A stretch of 64,000 bases of DNA from Tatumella sp. JGM118. GTDB taxonomy: Bacteria; Pseudomonadota; Gammaproteobacteria; Enterobacterales; Enterobacteriaceae. This document shows positions 62,674 through 64,000 of the stretch, piece after piece. A program made the position numbers and the translations under genes. Every line of letters begins with the position of its first letter. Positions within the stretch are counted from its first letter, which is position 1. The stretch spans positions 1 through 64,000 of the forward strand of contig NZ_JAERJR010000001.1 of assembly GCF_018257515.1 (NCBI RefSeq). Reading direction: 5' to 3'. The notes below the pieces were generated by a model. That model was not told the origin of the DNA, ran no database searches, and saw only the letters and a program-made list of their open reading frames with translations.

Positions 62674-64000
62674 ATGCCAAAAAAAAAGGAACCACACCTC
62701 ACGGGGCACAGCAAGCCGGGCTATAGCCCGCGGCTGACCAACGATGATCTGGCACCGGTCAGAGACCAGCACTGGAACTGGTATAATATTTTTTCTTTCT
62801 GGATGTCAGATGTTCACAGCATGGGCGGTTATGCGGTCGCCGCCAGTTTCTTTACTCTCGGGCTGGCGGGATGGCAGGTCCTGGTCTGTCTGCTGGCGGG
62901 CATCTGTATTGTCCAGTGGTTTGCCAATCTGGTCGCTAAACCCAGCCAGATGAGCGGCGTTCCTTTTGCCGTCGTTTGCCGGCAGGCCTTTGGGGTGTTT
63001 GGCGCGAATATTCCGGCGGTGATCCGCGGGCTGATTGCCTTTGCCTGGTACGGTATTCAGACCTGGCTGGCATCCAATGCCCTGATGCTGGTTCTGCTGA
63101 AATTCTGGCCTGCACTGGCCCCGATGACGAAGATGCATTTTCTCGGTTTGTCTGCCTTAGGCTGGGGCTGTTTTGCCGTGATGTGGGTGCTGCAGGCGCT
63201 GGTTTTCTGGCATGGGATGAATGCTATCAAACGGTTTATCGATATTGCCGGCCCGGCGGTATACATCGTGATGCTCTCCCTGGCTATCTGGATTATTTCC
63301 CGCACCGGTTTTTCGGGCATCTCGCTGACACTGGCTGAAAAGCAATTATCCGGCGGTGAACAGGTCTGGCAGATGGTGTCAGCAGTGGCCCTGGTCGTTT
63401 CCTATTTCTCCGGCCCGTTACTGAATTTTGGCGATTTTTCCCGCTATGCCGGCAGCATGGACGATATCCGTCGTGGAAACCGCTGGGGGTTACCGTTTAA
63501 TTTCCTGCTGTTTTCTATTATTACGGTAGTGATTGTTTCGGGGACTCATTCGTTATTTGGCAGGATGATCACAGACCCTATCGAAACGGTGGCGAATGTG
63601 GGAAGCGGGGTGGCGATGGCGGTCGCGTTACTGACCATGATCATTGCGACCATCGGCATTAATATCGTGGCAAACTTTGTCTCGCCGGCGTTCGATTTTT
63701 CAAACTGTTCACCACAGAAGATCAGTTTCCGCATGGGAGGGATGATCGCCGCTGTCGGATCTGTGGTGCTGACCCCGTGGAATCTGTTCCATTCGCCGGA
63801 GCTTATCCACTATACCCTTGATGTGCTGGGCTCTTTTATCGGCCCGATCTTCGGTGTCCTGTTATGCGACTTTTACCGGGTCAACCAGAGTCAGATTAAC
63901 ACCGATGAACTCTTTAATGACTCGCCTGCCGGCCGTTATTGGTATGCGCGTGGCGTTAACCCGAAAGCCATTCTGGCGCTGGTGCCCGCTGTCGCTTTAT
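62674..64000 (+). CDS. NCS1 nucleobase/allantoin permease, cut by window end
   Basis: This inner membrane symporter of the NCS1 family (Mhp1, PucI, allantoin and hydantoin permeases) starts at the ATG at 62674 after GGGGA. It is open for 442 codons to the end of the window, so the last part (normally 40-60 residues) is missing. Family features: NDDLAPVRDQHWNWYNIFSFWM at the start of helix 1, AKPSQMSGVPFAVVCRQAFG, AFAWYGIQTWLAS, and GPLLNFGDFSRYA in the helix 6 region. With the racemase and GntR genes it forms a likely allantoin-uptake module. Confidence 0.92.
   Translation, partial: MPKKKEPHLTGHSKPGYSPRLTNDDLAPVRDQHWNWYNIFSFWMSDVHSMGGYAVAASFFTLGLAGWQVLVCLLAGICIVQWFANLVAKPSQMSGVPFAVVCRQAFGVFGANIPAVIRGLIAFAWYGIQTWLASNALMLVLLKFWPALAPMTKMHFLGLSALGWGCFAVMWVLQALVFWHGMNAIKRFIDIAGPAVYIVMLSLAIWIISRTGFSGISLTLAEKQLSGGEQVWQMVSAVALVVSYFSGPLLNFGDFSRYAGSMDDIRRGNRWGLPFNFLLFSIITVVIVSGTHSLFGRMITDPIETVANVGSGVAMAVALLTMIIATIGINIVANFVSPAFDFSNCSPQKISFRMGGMIAAVGSVVLTPWNLFHSPELIHYTLDVLGSFIGPIFGVLLCDFYRVNQSQINTDELFNDSPAGRYWYARGVNPKAILALVPAVAL

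Overview
The window is a chromosomal segment of a member of the Enterobacterales, most likely an Erwiniaceae-type genus; the genus cannot be fixed from the sequence alone. The first 12.8 kb keep the Escherichia coli gene order exactly: ompA, sulA, sxy, yccS, yccF, helD, mgsA, yccT, yccU, hspQ, rlmI, yccX, tusE, yccA, serT. The ompA promoter and leader and the LexA-controlled sulA promoter are also enterobacterial in form.

12.8-22.7 kb: after tRNA-Ser come glucose-1-phosphatase with an unusual low-complexity C-terminal tail, an EamA exporter, CycA, YecF, UvrC and PgsA, then tRNA-Gly, tRNA-Cys and tRNA-Leu. Two departures from the E. coli order stand out. The response regulator gene uvrY is not between yecF and uvrC. 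The normally compact glyW-cysT-leuZ operon is split by a 1.7 kb gene-poor spacer holding a 29-unit array of an 8-bp repeat, a 109-bp tandem duplication and a second 8-bp array. Downstream of that spacer, tRNA-Cys/Leu have their own promoter.

22.7-33.2 kb: an accessory island starts at the 3' end of tRNA-Leu. It holds a decayed tyrosine integrase, a complete four-gene type I Zorya anti-phage system (zorABCD, each gene overlapping the next), an IS3-family remnant, a full-length 1221-bp IS30 copy and frameshifted debris. The IS30 flanks do not match, which suggests a rearrangement.

33.8-45.0 kb: a complete R64-thin-pilus-like type IVb pilus operon, pilL to pilV, is followed by two small exported proteins of unknown function and one terminator. 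No shufflon or recombinase gene is seen. By analogy with the secreted proteins linked to the TCP and CFA/III pili, the two exported proteins are candidate cargo of this machine. This is the best candidate in the window for an undescribed system.

45.1-64.0 kb: transport and small-molecule functions. These are an EmrE-like SMR pump, two further FUSC-type exporters, a periplasmic esterase, an HlyD plus two ABC-2 permeases with no ATPase beside them, an iron alcohol dehydrogenase, an aldo/keto reductase that lacks its catalytic Lys, an ascorbate-type PTS (IIC, IIB, IIA), a monothiol DsbA-like protein, and an allantoin-type module (racemase HpxA, GntR regulator, NCS1 permease). The permease runs off the end of the window. 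GTATAC-centred palindromes in this module are likely operators of the GntR protein.
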